64,000 nt of DNA from Victivallales bacterium. Lineage in GTDB: Bacteria; Verrucomicrobiota; Lentisphaeria; Oligosphaerales; Oligosphaeraceae. The position numbers and the translations under genes were made by a program. Each line of letters starts with the position of its first letter. Positions within the stretch are counted from its first letter, which is position 1. Below the pieces are notes generated by a model that was not told the DNA's origin, searched no databases, and saw only the letters and a list, made by a program, of their open reading frames with translations. The DNA is taken from the NCBI GenBank assembly GCA_017535315.1, contig JAFXUD010000094.1, positions 36,238 to 100,237 on the forward strand, given 5' to 3'. Below, piece by piece: positions 10,501 to 18,277 of the stretch.

Positions 10501-10686
10501 TGGGCAGTTCAGCCCTCCCAACGGCGTGCAGAGCGTGGTGCGTGTATATGGCAGCTTGGGTGTTCCTGTTCCGTTGTCAGGGATTATACCATCACTGATT
10601 TGCGTGAAATTCCATGAGTGAAGCGGTTGGCCACCGCATAACCCCAGCGAAAACAGTGTTGTCAGAAGGAGGAAAAGCTTTTTCAT
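7549..10686 (-). CDS. Secreted multidomain glycosidase-like protein (LamG, CBM9-like, DUF4091-like)
   Basis: A 1045-residue protein with a Sec signal peptide (MKKLFLLLTTLFSLGLCGG). Residues about 20-230 look like a concanavalin-type lectin domain. About 250-450 resemble a CBM9-like domain (GDAVEFFFRPD, EWQAVFRIPIAEIGL). A short charged helical linker follows at 450-500. The rest forms a TIM-barrel-like region of the DUF4091 type (IIYPCDEPGGDWDD, IWTYGILD, FFWQNLRDGLGSTAAFWHVD). Proteins of this layout are believed to act on extracellular glycans, but catalysis has rarely been shown; DEP in PCDEPGG is the likeliest acid. It sits 12 bp downstream of the serine hydrolase gene, so the two are probably one transcript from the promoter near 12.0 kb. 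Confidence 0.7.
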   Translation of the reverse strand: MKKLFLLLTTLFSLGLCGGQPLHSWNFTQISDGIIPDNGTGTPKLPYTRTTLCTPLGGLNCPDGGYTFIEFPRQKLDCKELTFDVLFKLDTPLDKKRRTLISFENTAWRQAYFILQFNDKNQPEARISQRKGNTILKEFALTGATANLAPGRWHDARVALASGGEGFLWLDGMLVDCRKNALSISDLDYTPKQYYPLLTFGTDPSNPQEKTAFLRGFIASVKMWNSVEPPKPLEEAVDNTPQERDNSNILVTADVSAAEWTCPFNVLDSEGAAAGSTVTADAKFVRCAGRASAMLAGDVLVVTYKCPIPEGIDPKINPDGTVWSGDAVEFFFRPDKTHHLYYHYGAGINGKLYTAKMVASHTLDPAFKSAATVSVEHTPTEWQAVFRIPIAEIGLNPTPGSQHTCNFTRSGPAAGGLQTWGPLATDFHQPDSFPTMIIGSRKAYFEQRLKVEQDTLGTLPPNAPELLQKAEQELKKLAETIAANGEEAAWYPRIGAAFENLGHLYTSIVLEGRPCVLWEPEDPYGNSLAISMLSKPVQRISITMPRNSEARRGFVFSNMTDKPFLGQIKCFEKWPLQSGAKAFNHEPWNDFLNGIKFAEGLPIMDNAKNLFFDPLAPLPMNTVLRTAPNGTTPVWMTISSKGLEAGTYTGKLVVKGDYPGFGVQVADLEVTVTNANPDDYPCTNMNFTYLLCRSVRPEHVRFLADRGLNTIFAPLLGTYPEMKEDGTIGESDFSQLDKNLATCFANGFDPQSCSFIFYLAMERKWAMLHKGKVRFPYGTPKFEKAFKLFLQTLANHLESDFGVRQEQLIIYPCDEPGGDWDDPKSTMNIAWNAGNWIREALPKAHRFIDPHPFGSRRKKLTTETVDKIFGLFDIVMLYRPSNTLPDVIEAAKRHNCTIWTYGILDKVVHPSVYRRFFWQNLRDGLGSTAAFWHVDSHAGGDGFDSFDCSGYDAKNRSDYGTLYADANYGTLLSGRRFDAWCDGFTDYRIAQLCLKAIEGRQDQAELSAQLHTLFESAARGSIADMENARTKILQFYDKYVLKKAE

Positions 10687-10698
10687 CGGGAGAAAGGG

Positions 10699-11928
10699 TT
10701 ATTTCATGCGACCCGTGTAGGCATCGACGTCGTTCTTCTCGGCTTGCCCCTTGAAGAACTTCGTGGCACCTTCGTTCAAGGCAGCGGTGATTTTCGCGCC
10801 GTCGCCGAGGTATTGCACGGCGATAAGCTTCAGCTGGCGCTTGTGCCAGTTCACGGAGCAGCTAGTGCGCCAGGCGCCGCCGTGGCCGAACCACTCGTTT
10901 TCGCCGTCTTTGACAGGAGCTGTAAGCCCGAGCGAATAGCCGCCAAGCTTCTCTGGACGCGTCGATGTCGCCAGTATCGACTTCACAGTATCCTCTTGCA
11001 AAATGCGCACGCCGTTATCGCCAACACCGAGATTCATCAGCATCTTGTAGAACTTCAACTGGTCGCGGACGGTCGTCCAGAGACCCGCGCCTGCGGACGA
11101 GAATACGCGGTCGTCATTGTACGGACGCTGCATTGACGCGTTCTGCTCAATCCACTCCGCCTGCTTGCCAAGCTTTATGCTGTGGAGCTCAATCTTATTC
11201 GCAAGCTGCTCGTCAGTCGGCCAGAAGGTACTGTCCTTCATACCGAGAGGATCAAGCACGCGTTCCTTGAGGAAAGCCTCCCAACGCTTGCCCGTGACAA
11301 CCTCGACAATGGCTGCGCCGATGTCGATTCCAACATTGGAGTAGCTTGCCTTTGTTCCAGGCTCGAATGCAATCGGGATGGCCGCTGCTGTCGCCGCGAC
11401 GGAGCGTAACGGCATTCTGCGCGACCAGCCTCCCATGTCCTTGTAGTTTGGAAGTTCGAAACCAAAGCCGCCTGTGTGGTTCATCACCATCCTGACGGTG
11501 AGCACGTTCTTTGCCTTTACAAGCTTTCTAACTCCGTCAACATTGGACTCCTGCACCCAAAGATCCTTGAATTCGGGAAGATAGTTCGACACTGGATCGT
11601 CCAGTGACAGCTTTCCTTCTTCGACGAGAATCGCAATTGTCACGCCGCAGAAACCCTTGGTCTGCGAACACTGCATGTAATGGTCGTCGAGGGTTATAGG
11701 GCGCTTTGTCCTTGCGTCCGCATAGCCGATGCACGCCGTCTCCTGCACGCCGTTATCGTAATAGACGGCAATTGCACCAGGCATTTCGCCTGAATCCATG
11801 AACTTCTGCGTCGCCTCCTTCGCGAAGGTTGTCTTTGAATCGACAACGCCCGTCTCCGCGCACTTCTTCACGCTGCAGCAGCCTGCAATCAAAACGGACA
11901 AACCAATTGAAAAAAGCATCTTCTTCAT
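10699..11928 (-). CDS. Serine hydrolase, class C beta-lactamase-like lipoprotein
   Basis: A 409-residue protein beginning with a lipoprotein signal (LSVLIAGC with Cys at 17). The beta-lactamase/DD-peptidase fold is marked by SQTK (SxxK), YSN (YxN) and a late HGG. Members of this group (EstB-like esterases, D-aminopeptidases) cleave esters or peptides; true beta-lactamase activity is not implied. It is probably anchored to the outer side of a membrane. The start has an AAGGA ribosome site and lies about 75 bp downstream of a clear promoter. It is divergent from the gene at 12156. Confidence 0.8.
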   Translation of the reverse strand: MKKMLFSIGLSVLIAGCCSVKKCAETGVVDSKTTFAKEATQKFMDSGEMPGAIAVYYDNGVQETACIGYADARTKRPITLDDHYMQCSQTKGFCGVTIAILVEEGKLSLDDPVSNYLPEFKDLWVQESNVDGVRKLVKAKNVLTVRMVMNHTGGFGFELPNYKDMGGWSRRMPLRSVAATAAAIPIAFEPGTKASYSNVGIDIGAAIVEVVTGKRWEAFLKERVLDPLGMKDSTFWPTDEQLANKIELHSIKLGKQAEWIEQNASMQRPYNDDRVFSSAGAGLWTTVRDQLKFYKMLMNLGVGDNGVRILQEDTVKSILATSTRPEKLGGYSLGLTAPVKDGENEWFGHGGAWRTSCSVNWHKRQLKLIAVQYLGDGAKITAALNEGATKFFKGQAEKNDVDAYTGRMK

Positions 11929-12002
11929 AGTAGAATCCTTGTTTGAAACGCCACGCTAGAAATCTGAAACAGTCCATACTCCCGAACTTTGGGAGCTTGG
12001 CA

Positions 12003-12031
12003 AATTTAGCCTGATTTGAGAGGCTTGTCAA
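12003..12031 (-). promoter_or_regulatory. Leftward promoter of the serine hydrolase gene
   Basis: TTGACA (12026-12031 on the minus strand), 17-bp spacer, TAAATT (12003-12008). It forms a divergent pair with the promoter at 12089. Confidence 0.65.
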
Positions 12032-12088
12032 GTCGGCTTTGTAAAAAACGAACGTTCTTCAAACGCAAAGAAAAACAGGGAATCGACT

Positions 12089-12117
12089 TTGACAAGATAT
12101 CTAGATGAAATTATGTT
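12089..12117 (+). promoter_or_regulatory. Rightward promoter of the 12156-16286 operon
   Basis: TTGACA (12089-12094), 17-bp spacer, TATGTT (12112-12117). The ATG lies 38 bp further on, with AAGGA as ribosome site. Confidence 0.65.
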
Positions 12118-12155
12118 AAGAAACTGAATCGTGGTTTGTAACAACAAGGATTACT

Positions 12156-13829
12156 ATGAAAGCAAGATGGATGATGCTGTTTGGGATTCTGGCTGCCTTG
12201 ACGCTTGTGGGCGGGCAGTACGAGGATCGCTGGTTCTATGTGTCACGCGGACTGAACACAGACCAGGAACTGGCCGATGTGGAGGAACTGGTGCGGACGG
12301 CGGGCAAGGTGAACCTGAACGGGATGCTTTTCTCTTGCGGTGTCGAAGGCTATGCCACTTGGACACCTGACAAGAAGGTGCGTCTGGCGTTGTTGAAGCA
12401 GACGTGCGAGGTCAACGGCGTGGAGATCATCCCCATTATTTGGTCAATCGGCTATGGGACGATGCTCTGGCAAAACCCGAATTACGTGGAGGGGTTGCCC
12501 GCCAGGGACATTCCATATATCGCCAAAGGAGGCAAGGCCTTTTTGAAGCAGGAGGAGGTGCCACCTATCCAAAATGGCGATTTTGAGCAGCATGACGGCG
12601 ATAGATTCGCCATAAAGGGTGCTATTGATGCCCCAGGCGTGCGCTCCTTCGCAGACACGACTGTCATGCATGGCGGCAAATGCTCCGTTCGACTGACGAA
12701 CTTCACCAAGGACCAGCATGGACATGGGCGCATCTGCCTGAACGTGAATCTGATTCCGAATCGCCGCTATCGCATGAGGTTGTTTGCAAGAAGCGAGGAT
12801 TTTGTCCCCAACAAGAACGTATTCCTGCTTCAGTTCTACAGCAAGAAGGGCAAGCAGATTGCAGTTGCCAAGCCAGATATCGAGCCTACGCAGGATTGGA
12901 AGGAGTACAGCCTGCTGTTTTCAAGTAGCGACGTGACGGAAGGAAACCTTTACATGGGCGCATGGGGGGGCAAAGAGGGCAAACTATGGATTGATGATGT
13001 TTCCCTGGAGTTGGATGGTGTCACGGATGTCATTCGCCGCGATGGCACGCCCTTTACCGTGAAAAACGCGAAGACGGGCGAGGTCTATGTGGAGGAACGC
13101 GACTATGGCAAGGTCGAAGGGCTGAAGCGGGGGGCAAAAGCCTCGAACGACAGTCTGGTTCTGGAGTTGCCCGCAGGCTCGCGAATACAGAATGGCGACG
13201 AGTTGCTCATCAGTTTCTACCAGCCTGCCAGATATGGAGTCAGCCAGCGCACAACCTGCATGTCCGAACCCGCCCTCTACGATGAATTCCGCCGTTCCGC
13301 CAGGGAAATCATGGAGGCCCTCAACCCGCGCAAATGGTTCCTGAGTATGGATGAGGTGCGGGCGGGCGGTACATGCGTCGCCTGTGAAGCGCGCCATACG
13401 GATATGGCGCACATCCTTGCCGACTGCATCACGAAGCAACGCCAGATCATCAAGGAGGTACGCCCCGACGCGGAAATCTACATCTGGTCGGACATGCTGG
13501 ACCCAAACCACAACGCCCGCGACAACTACGTCAACTGCAAGGGGACTTTCGAGGGGGTCTGGAATCTGGTGCCGAAGGACCTGGTCATCTCCTGCTGGTA
13601 TCATAAGAAACGTGAGTTGAGCATGCCCTTCTTCGAGAAACTTGGCTTTAAGACGCAGGCGGCTGCCTACTATGACTCCGACAGCCTGACGGGCTGCCGC
13701 GAATGGCTTGAAACCTGCAACCACACGAAAAACTGCACGGGCATTATGTACACCTCATGGCAACGCAAATACGCCCTGCTAGAAGATTTCGGCAAGATGG
13801 TGCAGGAATTCAGCAAGCCATTAGAATAG
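12156..13829 (+). CDS. Secreted TIM-barrel glycosidase-like protein with inserted carbohydrate-binding domain
   Basis: A 557-residue protein with a signal peptide (MMLFGILAALTLVGG). Residues 25-135 look like the first part of a beta/alpha barrel (WFYVSRGLNT, VEIIPIIWSIGYG). Residues about 140-290 form a beta-sandwich of the CBM4/9 type (IQNGDFEQ to LWIDDVSLEL). Barrel strands then resume (WFLSMDEVRAGGTC, AEIYIWSDMLDP, LVISCWYH, TGIMYTSW). The acidic pair in SMDEVR fits a GH20-like catalytic position, but this is inference. It is the first gene of a three-gene operon with the genes at 13908 and 14763. No assigned family can be named with certainty. Confidence 0.65.
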   Translation: MKARWMMLFGILAALTLVGGQYEDRWFYVSRGLNTDQELADVEELVRTAGKVNLNGMLFSCGVEGYATWTPDKKVRLALLKQTCEVNGVEIIPIIWSIGYGTMLWQNPNYVEGLPARDIPYIAKGGKAFLKQEEVPPIQNGDFEQHDGDRFAIKGAIDAPGVRSFADTTVMHGGKCSVRLTNFTKDQHGHGRICLNVNLIPNRRYRMRLFARSEDFVPNKNVFLLQFYSKKGKQIAVAKPDIEPTQDWKEYSLLFSSSDVTEGNLYMGAWGGKEGKLWIDDVSLELDGVTDVIRRDGTPFTVKNAKTGEVYVEERDYGKVEGLKRGAKASNDSLVLELPAGSRIQNGDELLISFYQPARYGVSQRTTCMSEPALYDEFRRSAREIMEALNPRKWFLSMDEVRAGGTCVACEARHTDMAHILADCITKQRQIIKEVRPDAEIYIWSDMLDPNHNARDNYVNCKGTFEGVWNLVPKDLVISCWYHKKRELSMPFFEKLGFKTQAAAYYDSDSLTGCREWLETCNHTKNCTGIMYTSWQRKYALLEDFGKMVQEFSKPLE

Positions 13830-13907
13830 GGAGAGTCGTAAAGCAATGACAAGAATATGGATTGGTATTTGTCTGTGAATAGATGTTTTTTGGATAGGAG
13901 TTGAAAT

Positions 13908-14747
13908 ATGATTAGTGCTTACATGTCGTATAAGAATGAGTTGCGGGATTGCTTGTGGATGTGGGGACATGAGACAGGCGTCTATGACGGGCTTGGCAAC
14001 GAATATAACATTCCTGTGACCGAACCGATAGGTATGGCGCATGCCTGTGGATACATGGGAATACCAAATGTCTGTTCCGTACGTTGGCAGACCTGTGGAA
14101 AGGCACAGCTGTGGCAATTTCGCGAGATGAAACGCTTCGGATGGGTTATCGGGCATAATCCAGAGACCTATGCGAGGCTTTGTCCGTTTGCGGAAAGCCT
14201 CGTCCCTGCATATCCCAACCTGACGGCGTTTGAACTGGATGATTTCTTTGACAACAAGCCTGATGAAATGCAGGTTGATCCCAAAGGTGGAGAGACATGT
14301 GTCTCGCCTGCGACCCTGACTTTACAGGAGTTGGATGACCTTAAGACGCGGATGAAGACGCTGGCGCATCCTGTTGAATTGCGCATTGTCCTATATGCCA
14401 GGCAGTTGAAACCGACCATTGTGCCTGCCTTGAGTTATGCGGACACTGTCCTTTTCTGGACCTGGAATGGGGCGGACATCTCTAAGCTTGCCGATAATTT
14501 TCACAAATACCGCGACATGATGCCTGACAAGCCAACGCTTCTCGGCATCTACATGTGGGATTTTGGCGATAAAAAGCCCTTGGAGCTAGGCTTTATGAAG
14601 GAACAACTGGCGATTGCGCTGAAGTGGTGGAAGGAACGTGAAATTAATGGCCTTATCTTCCATTGCACACCTCTTGTGAACAAGGACCTACCCGCCGTCG
14701 AATACTGCCGTGAGTGGATTGCACAGCACGCTATGGAAACAAGATAG
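13908..14747 (+). CDS. Uncharacterised protein, probably TIM-barrel
   Basis: 279 residues without signal peptide or membrane segment. I do not recognise a named family. Alternating hydrophobic strands and helices (FGWVIGHNPETY, LTAFELDDFFD, VELRIVLYARQL, YADTVLFWTWNG, PTLLGIYMWDFGD, INGLIFHCTPL) suggest a beta/alpha barrel, with acidic clusters ELDDFFD and WDFGD at strand ends as in glycosidase-like proteins. A good AGGAG ribosome site precedes the start. It lies between a secreted glycosidase-like gene and a metallophosphoesterase gene on the same strand, so it may process the same substrate inside the cell. Confidence 0.6.
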   Translation: MISAYMSYKNELRDCLWMWGHETGVYDGLGNEYNIPVTEPIGMAHACGYMGIPNVCSVRWQTCGKAQLWQFREMKRFGWVIGHNPETYARLCPFAESLVPAYPNLTAFELDDFFDNKPDEMQVDPKGGETCVSPATLTLQELDDLKTRMKTLAHPVELRIVLYARQLKPTIVPALSYADTVLFWTWNGADISKLADNFHKYRDMMPDKPTLLGIYMWDFGDKKPLELGFMKEQLAIALKWWKEREINGLIFHCTPLVNKDLPAVEYCREWIAQHAMETR

Positions 14748-14762
14748 TTTTTCATTTTTGAT

Positions 14763-16286
14763 TTGGATGATTTGAAGATGACACACATACTAAACACTCC
14801 GTCCCGTCCCTATACAGACAAGCCTTTGCTGGATGACCCGCAGGATTTTCATTTCGCCATTATTGCCGACCGCACTGGCGGCGAAAGAAAAGGTTTTTTC
14901 GGCGAGGCGATGAAGGCCTTGAATCTCCTGCGACCTGAGTTTACTATCTGCGTTGGCGACCTCGTGGAAGGGTGCTATGGTTCCCCGACGGAGGAGGCTG
15001 CCGAAAAGCGGATGAATGACGAGTGGGACGAACTGGAGGGATTCATCGACAAACTTGACATGCGTTTCTTCTATGTGGTGGGAAACCATGACATCAATCT
15101 CGGATGGCCTAGCAATCACCTTGCACACGATGTCTCGAAACGAGTGTGGCAGGAGCGCCATGGGGAAAAAACGTACTATGATTTCATATATAAGGGCTGC
15201 CATTTTGTCTGCCTTGATTCCATGGATGGGCGGGATGGACGCATTCCTGTTCAGGGCATCACCGATGAGCAGTATGCCTGGGCTAGGCAGGTAATACGAG
15301 ACCACTCCGACGAGACACGTTGGACATTCATATTCATGCATATGCCCATCGATTGGACAAGCGACAAGTGGCTAGCCTTCGAGCGTGACATCAATGATGT
15401 GAACTACACTCTCTTCTGCGGAGACTGGCACAACCACGTGAAAGCTGTCCGACATGGTAAAAACTACTATATGCTGGGCACGTGCGGAGGTGTCTGGGAC
15501 CGAGGGGTGAAATGGGACGATCTGCGCTATGGTATCATGGATTCTATTACCTGGGTGACGGTTACGGACAAGGGACCGATAGTTGCCAATCTTCAGTTGT
15601 CAGGTATCTATGGAGATTCTATTCAGCGCTGTGCAACGACCAAGGGGTGGATTGAAACCCCGCTGGACTACCCAGATCACCTGATGGTGGCGGACGGTTT
15701 GGATGCCGAAGGGCAGGGCGATGGCAGCTACGACTGGCATTTTCGCCATGCAATGATTCTCCGCAACGGCGATTTTGTCATAAAGCCTGACATTGTTATT
15801 GCTGGCGATGGCATCATTCATCGTTGGGGAGGACTGAACTGGTTTGGGGACAAAATGTATCCGCGTCCTCAAGAGTTGGACACGCCGTTTTTCAACCAGC
15901 AGCGTGTGCTGAACATGGGCTTCATTGGTGACAGGAATGAGAATCTTCTTTGGCGCATCCGTCATGGCGAGCTAGAGGGGTGTTTCCCAAAGGCGGTCAT
16001 CCTGCACATTGGCTCTGAAAATCTGCGTGCAGGTGAAGGACCAGATAAAACAGCGGAAGGGGTGATGCGGAATGTGCGTGCCCTTCATGCGGCTGTTCCA
16101 GATGCATTCATCTTGGTTTTGGGACCACTGGAGGAGGTCTCAGGCGACAAGGAACTGAATGCCCTGATGAGTCAATTCCTTGCTGGGGATGTCAAGGCGG
16201 AGTTTCTGGACTTTGCGGATAATTATCGCCAGGGAGGAATTGCAGCTTTGGAGAGCTTCCTTCTTACTCATCCATCTATTTTGTAA
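14763..16286 (+). CDS. Metallophosphoesterase fused to a degenerate SGNH-hydrolase domain
   Basis: A 507-residue protein. The N-terminal half is a calcineurin-like phosphoesterase with ADRTGG (35-40), GDLVEG (65-70), GNHD (107-110), MHMP (192-195) and GDWHNH (220-225). This is enough for a two-metal centre, although the usual first-block His is Thr, as in a known DRTGG subfamily. From about 340 an SGNH/GDSL-like domain begins (IVIAGDGIIHRWGG, then HIGSENL), but the nucleophile Ser of GDS is Gly (350) and the later GxND block reads GSEN. The C-terminal part is therefore probably not a working esterase and may bind sugar. A second ATG five codons in (14778) is also possible, since neither start has a strong ribosome site. 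It ends the operon begun at 12156. Confidence 0.75.
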   Translation: MDDLKMTHILNTPSRPYTDKPLLDDPQDFHFAIIADRTGGERKGFFGEAMKALNLLRPEFTICVGDLVEGCYGSPTEEAAEKRMNDEWDELEGFIDKLDMRFFYVVGNHDINLGWPSNHLAHDVSKRVWQERHGEKTYYDFIYKGCHFVCLDSMDGRDGRIPVQGITDEQYAWARQVIRDHSDETRWTFIFMHMPIDWTSDKWLAFERDINDVNYTLFCGDWHNHVKAVRHGKNYYMLGTCGGVWDRGVKWDDLRYGIMDSITWVTVTDKGPIVANLQLSGIYGDSIQRCATTKGWIETPLDYPDHLMVADGLDAEGQGDGSYDWHFRHAMILRNGDFVIKPDIVIAGDGIIHRWGGLNWFGDKMYPRPQELDTPFFNQQRVLNMGFIGDRNENLLWRIRHGELEGCFPKAVILHIGSENLRAGEGPDKTAEGVMRNVRALHAAVPDAFILVLGPLEEVSGDKELNALMSQFLAGDVKAEFLDFADNYRQGGIAALESFLLTHPSIL

Positions 16287-16307
16287 CCCAAAGAAACGCT
16301 ATGTTTC

Positions 16308-16440
16308 TCAAACAGGGTGATAGGGACCCAAACGACCTAACGGAGCTAAACGACGCAAATAACATAAGGGTAGCCTCCTTTCTGTTTTCCTTTGTGTATT
16401 TCATGTCCTTTTTGCGTCTTTTAGTCCCTTCTTCATATTA
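16308..16440. repeat. Hairpin made of 9-nt purine-rich units
   Basis: The left arm (about 16308-16355) shows 9-nt units of the form GACNNAAAC (GACCCAAAC, GACCTAACG, GAGCTAAAC, GACGCAAAT). The right arm near 16410-16435 carries TTTTGCGTC and TTTTAGTCCC, which pair with GACGCAAA and GGGAC of the left arm. No gene is present between 16287 and the tRNA. Confidence 0.55.
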
Positions 16441-16495
16441 CGTCAGTGCTTTCCTGCCTTTATGGAGAACAGAGTATTGTAAATGACATACCATC

Positions 16496-16534
16496 AATCA
16501 AAAACTCCAGCAACTTCTTGAAGCTGCTGGAGTT
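16496..16534 (-). terminator. Terminator of tRNA-Val
   Basis: Ten-bp arms AACTCCAGCA (16503-16512) and TGCTGGAGTT (16525-16534) plus an inner CTTC/GAAG pair, followed in the minus direction by a short T-tract. It lies 5 bp after the tRNA 3' end. Confidence 0.75.
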
Positions 16535-16539
16535 AAAGA

Positions 16540-16616
16540 TGGTGGGCGCCAGCGGACTCGAACCGTTGACCTTTTGGGTGTAAACCAAATGCTCTAACCA
16601 ACTGAGCTAGGCGCCC
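16540..16616 (-). tRNA. tRNA-Val (anticodon UAC)
   Basis: The minus strand folds into a full cloverleaf: acceptor GGGCGCC/GGCGCCC, D-arm GCTC/GAGC, anticodon stem TTTGG/CCAAA with loop TTTACAC (anticodon UAC, reads GUN valine codons), and a T-loop TTCGAGT. Discriminator A and CCA are encoded. The T-stem has one A-C mismatch in its second pair, which is unusual but leaves the fold intact. Confidence 0.95.
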
Positions 16617-16746
16617 GATGATTCGTTTCTACCTTAGATTATGAAAAACAATTTGTTTCGTTCTTCATAAGGATAGTTTTTTCTTGATAAACCAGATTAT
16701 CTAGGCTATCTAGGCTAGTATTTTTCTTTTCAGTGAAAACCGTTTT

Positions 16747-16774
16747 AATATAACCAAATTAAAGAGCTTTTCAA
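16747..16774 (-). promoter_or_regulatory. Possible promoter upstream of tRNA-Val
   Basis: TTGAAA (16769-16774), 16-bp spacer, TATATT (16747-16752) on the minus strand. It would give a 5' leader of about 125 nt before the mature tRNA, so processing would be needed. Confidence 0.4.
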
Positions 16775-16889
16775 CCAGGTCATGCTTTTTTTGGAATACA
16801 CCCAGCAATGCAGAACCTCATTCTGAATCCAACTTTTTATGTGTGGCGTTGGATAGTCGCGTGTAACCGATTAATATGATAACACCTTA

Positions 16890-16980
16890 TGGGAAGTGAA
16901 CGACGGGAGCGACAGAGCAGAGTACCTGATACTGTTCTCTGTCGCTTCCGTTCTTCTCGTCGTTCTCGTCTCTTCGAAGT
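16890..16980. repeat. Hairpin of 9-nt purine-rich units
   Basis: The left arm GAACGACGGGAGCGACAGAG starts at 16899. The right arm, read on the minus strand, has GAACGACGAGAAG and GGAAGCGACAGAG, so the two arms pair with small bulges. The units again have a period near 9. The rest of 16617-17158 (apart from the promoter above and a 9-bp direct repeat TATCTAGGC at 16698-16715) shows nothing I can assign. Confidence 0.6.
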
Positions 16981-17158
16981 TAGGCGCAGCAAAGACTCGT
17001 TGTTCCCCCCTTGCCTGTGGTTGCGTAATGCCTCAAGTTTATAAAGCGGTATTCGCCGCTTGTCCAGTTGACGTGACAACATGTAGGAAAAGCAGAGTAA
17101 AAAAGCATTTCCCGAAAAACAATTCCTTGGTGGGCATGGAGAGCTAAGCAGAAAGAAC

Positions 17159-17935
17159 TCATCCAAAGTCCACTTCTGCGGTTACAGGGAAGTGGTCGGA
17201 AGGTGGCATCCCTTCGAAAAGGTCATCCAGAACATGAACGGCTTTGACCTTGACATTGTTTGTCGAGAAGATGTAGTCGATGGGGGCTTTGTGCGGAGAT
17301 TCAAGCGGTTTGTAGGCATGATAGGTGTAGGCGGGACCTGTGACTGGGGTAGCGGAAACCTCGTTTGCGTAGTTGAGCTTCTGTTTGGCAACCGCGACGG
17401 CCTCGTTGTCGGGGAAGATGTTGAAGTCGCCTGTCAGAAAGCAGGGGATGCCGCTTTGGACAGCCTGCTCCATGCGGTTCAGAATCAGCAGCAACCCGTT
17501 TTTCTGCGCCAGAGGGCTGCGATGGTCCAGGTGCGTGTTGAAGTGGTATAATGAACGTCCTGTAGCCAGTTCCGTGAAACGTCCCCAGGTGCAGATGCGG
17601 GCGTAGGAGGTTTCCCACGACTTAGAGCCAGGGATCTCGGGGGTATCTGACAACCAGAAAGTGCCGTTTTCCGCAACGCTAAAGAGGTTTTTGTCGTAGA
17701 GGATGGCGCTGTATTCGCCGTCGCCGCGCTCGCCTTCGCTCTGGCGCCCGACGCCGATGAAGGCGTATTGACCGTCTGCGCAGAGGTCGGTGAGCTGTTC
17801 GATGCGTGACTCTTGGAGGCCGAGGAGGGGCAGGGAGTACTTCTGGAGGAGCTGTTTGACGTGAGGGAATCTACTGGCCCAATCGTAAGGTGCCTTGTCG
17901 CAAGGCGTGCGGACATTGAAAGTGGTAATGAGCAT
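17159..17935 (-). CDS. Endonuclease/exonuclease/phosphatase family protein
   Basis: About 258 residues with the EEP fold. The first strand is LITTFNVRT, then LGLQES with the metal-binding Glu, HFNTHLDHRS, FLTGDFNIFPDN with the catalytic Asp-Asn pair, and SDHFPVTAEV with the C-terminal Asp-His. Enzymes of this fold cleave phosphodiesters (nucleases, sphingomyelinase, lipid phosphatases); the substrate is not clear here. A TTG start at 17974 would give 13 extra residues and has an AAGGA nearby, but that AAGGA lies in the spacer of a near-perfect promoter and the TTG touches its -10 box. The ATG at 17935 is therefore chosen. No signal peptide. Confidence 0.8.
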   Translation of the reverse strand: MLITTFNVRTPCDKAPYDWASRFPHVKQLLQKYSLPLLGLQESRIEQLTDLCADGQYAFIGVGRQSEGERGDGEYSAILYDKNLFSVAENGTFWLSDTPEIPGSKSWETSYARICTWGRFTELATGRSLYHFNTHLDHRSPLAQKNGLLLILNRMEQAVQSGIPCFLTGDFNIFPDNEAVAVAKQKLNYANEVSATPVTGPAYTYHAYKPLESPHKAPIDYIFSTNNVKVKAVHVLDDLFEGMPPSDHFPVTAEVDFG

Positions 17936-17973
17936 AATATGTCGTCTTGTTTTAGAGTGAATGGTTGCTTTCA

Positions 17974-18002
17974 AGTATAATCCTTAAAATACGCTTTGTC
18001 AA
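17974..18002 (-). promoter_or_regulatory. Strong promoter of the EEP gene
   Basis: TTGACA (17997-18002), 17-bp spacer, TATACT (17974-17979) on the minus strand. Transcription would begin near 17967, giving a leader of about 30 nt to the ATG at 17935. Confidence 0.75.
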
Positions 18003-18037
18003 GTTGAAAATGGCCATATATGGGTGATATTAGGGAT

Positions 18038-18277
18038 TAAAGCGATGGAAGTGATGAAAGCGAAATACTATGTTCTTCGAGGGGGGCAGGAACCCGCGCA
18101 AGCGGCCAGTGCACGGAGTACTCGACAATCGTAGTCCAATGCTACGCACTCTAATGCGTAGCATTGGGTGAGTAGCCTTCCAGATCTTCGCGCCTGGAGG
18201 ACGCAACAAAAACGTTGCTATTACCTTGCTCTCATGGGGTAGATAGCGGAGTGATGAAAGCGATGAAAGCGATGATA
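18038..18277. repeat. Spacer with 9-nt repeats and a perfect hairpin
   Basis: Two short runs of the 9-nt unit GATGAAAGC and variants occur at about 18038-18064 and 18246-18277; the second forms the first codons of the gene at 18254. Between them a 13-bp perfect stem CCAATGCTACGCA (18136-18148) pairs with 18155-18167 across a 6-nt loop. No T-tract follows. Confidence 0.65.

Noticed and set aside
17936..17974. TTG start giving a longer endonuclease/exonuclease/phosphatase protein
   Set aside because: The TTG lies against the -10 box and its AAGGA lies in the spacer of a TTGACA-17-TATACT promoter, so this region is probably not transcribed.
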